A DNA stretch of 64,000 nucleotides from DAMCAP01 sp964369265 (GTDB taxonomy: Bacteria; Bacillota; Clostridia; Oscillospirales; Ruminococcaceae), in contig CAYJEV010000002.1 in assembly GCA_964369265.1 (NCBI GenBank), positions 1 to 64,000 of the forward strand, in the 5' to 3' direction. The position numbers were made by a program, and so were the translations under genes. A model generated the notes under the pieces. That model was not told the DNA's origin and searched no databases. It worked only from the letters and a program-made list of their open reading frames with translations. Positions 63,155 to 64,000 of the stretch are shown here, one piece after another. How positions within the stretch are numbered: position 1 is the first letter of the stretch; each line of letters begins with the position of its first letter.

Positions 63155-64000
63155 ATGCAAAAAGACATACATTATTTTAAGACCCAAAATCTATCTGTTG
63201 GACATAATGGCAAAGTCTTGATCGAGGATATTAATATTGAGGTTAAAAGAGGAGAAATACTAACCCTTATAGGCCCTAATGGTTCTGGAAAATCAACGAT
63301 TCTAAAAAGCATAACCAAACATATTTCTAGCCTTGGTGGAGTTGTATATATTGATAGTCAAGATATTGGTAAGCTTAGCAACAAAGAAGTTGCGACAAAG
63401 CTATCAGTTGTTCTTACTGAAAGAGTTGCTCCGGAACTAATGACGTGCTATGAAGTTGTTTCTGCTGGCAGATATCCATATACAAATAGCTTTGGACTCT
63501 TGACAAAAGAGGATAAAGAGATAGTTTATGATTCTCTAGATAAGGTTCATGCCATAGAATTAAAAGACAAGGATTTCAACGAGCTTAGTGATGGCCAAAA
63601 ACAAAGAATTATGCTTGCAAGAGCAATCTGCCAACAACCAGAGGTTATAGTCCTCGATGAGCCTACCTCTTTTTTGGATATTCGCCACAAAATAGAACTG
63701 CTTGACATACTAAGAAATATGGCAAGAGAAAAGAACATTACAGTTATTATGAGCCTGCATGAAATTGACCTTGCTCCTAAAATTGCAGATACAGTTGTTT
63801 GTGTCAAGGGAGATAGGATCACAAGGTTTGGTAGAGCAGAAGATGTATTCAAAGCCGAAATTATAAATGAACTTTATGACATAAGCTCTGGATCTTACAA
63901 CATGCTTTTTGGCAGTGTCGAGCTTTCAAAACCAACTGGCAAGCCAGAGATATTCGTCATATCGGGCAATGGAACAGGCGCTAATACCTATCGTTTGCTT
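63155..64000 (+). CDS. FecE-type ABC transporter ATPase with C-terminal extension, 3' partial
   Basis: 282 codons are visible, open to the window end. Walker A GPNGSGKST, signature LSDGQKQR (Asp in place of the usual Gly), Walker B VIVLDEPTSFLD and the switch His (MSLHEID) are present. After the ATPase (about residue 250) the frame continues into KPEIFVISGNGTGANTYRLL, the start of an extra Rossmann-like domain seen in some clostridial corrinoid or iron importers. ATG 63155 follows AAGGAGG. Confidence 0.9.
   Translation, partial: MQKDIHYFKTQNLSVGHNGKVLIEDINIEVKRGEILTLIGPNGSGKSTILKSITKHISSLGGVVYIDSQDIGKLSNKEVATKLSVVLTERVAPELMTCYEVVSAGRYPYTNSFGLLTKEDKEIVYDSLDKVHAIELKDKDFNELSDGQKQRIMLARAICQQPEVIVLDEPTSFLDIRHKIELLDILRNMAREKNITVIMSLHEIDLAPKIADTVVCVKGDRITRFGRAEDVFKAEIINELYDISSGSYNMLFGSVELSKPTGKPEIFVISGNGTGANTYRLL

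Overview
The window is a low-GC, gene-dense piece of a Bacillota genome, most likely an anaerobic, endospore-forming member of the Clostridia. The grounds are an A-type [FeFe] hydrogenase; a spoIVFA-spoIVFB-rplU-rpmA-obg cluster and a YlbJ-type sporulation membrane protein; PadR/DUF2812, YitT and DUF5685 families; lipoproteins with lipoboxes; AGGAGG-type ribosome binding sites; and TTGACA/TATAAT promoters. It is a draft assembly with three 100-N gaps. Two of them (28073-28172 and 38865-38964) are flanked by the same 55 bases on both sides. They look like contig overlaps that were padded instead of merged, and removing the N run plus one copy restores both interrupted reading frames exactly. 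The third (4578-4677) is a real gap of unknown size.

Layout. 1-3.8 kb: end of a Cache-GGDEF-EAL c-di-GMP protein and a PadR-DUF2812 pair. 3.9-6.2 kb: a Cys-rich protein cut by a gap, then an arsR-acr3-arsC arsenic operon on the minus strand. 6.5-13.6 kb: a GHL10-amidase cell-wall protein, an orphan peptide-type binding lipoprotein, a DUF5685/J-domain/membrane-protein operon and a tautomerase. 13.7-17 kb: a lysine riboswitch controlling an amino-acid permease and an amidohydrolase. 17-27.4 kb: mixed housekeeping genes (OYE-type reductase, cyclophilin, RmuC, DUF3307, DsrE, uracil-DNA glycosylase, a CapA-VanY fusion, YlbJ). 27.5-33.5 kb: an RND efflux pair and a cation/proton antiporter. 33.6-40.5 kb: a second GGDEF-EAL protein, RidA, tRNA-Lys, and a hydrogenase plus flavoprotein operon. 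40.9-43.5 kb: an operon of an ArsR-CobW fusion, a small redox-active disulfide protein and an ArsP-type permease with an in-frame TGA. 43.5-49.6 kb: YitT pair, mini-RNase III, a tandem structured repeat, obg, rpmA, rplU and spoIVF genes. 49.7-57 kb: a lipoprotein, a SirTM/macrodomain/MBL/folC operon and valS. 57-64 kb: LysR, a CoA-disulfide-reductase-like protein with a rhodanese domain, a siroheme reductase, and a metal-chelate ABC importer that runs off the window.

The most interesting locus is at 40.9-43.5 kb. The permease reading frame is interrupted by one TGA exactly where its family carries the first Cys of a conserved PFCSCSS motif. The frame continues intact for 233 codons, and the bases just after TGA can fold into a hairpin. 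TGA is a normal stop elsewhere in the window. The simplest reading is a selenocysteine-containing metal(loid) permease, made with a thioredoxin-like partner and controlled by an ArsR domain fused to a COG0523 GTPase. Second is a 122-bp tandem repeat between obg and the mini-RNase III gene, whose two copies differ only in ways that keep an RNA fold on the minus strand.
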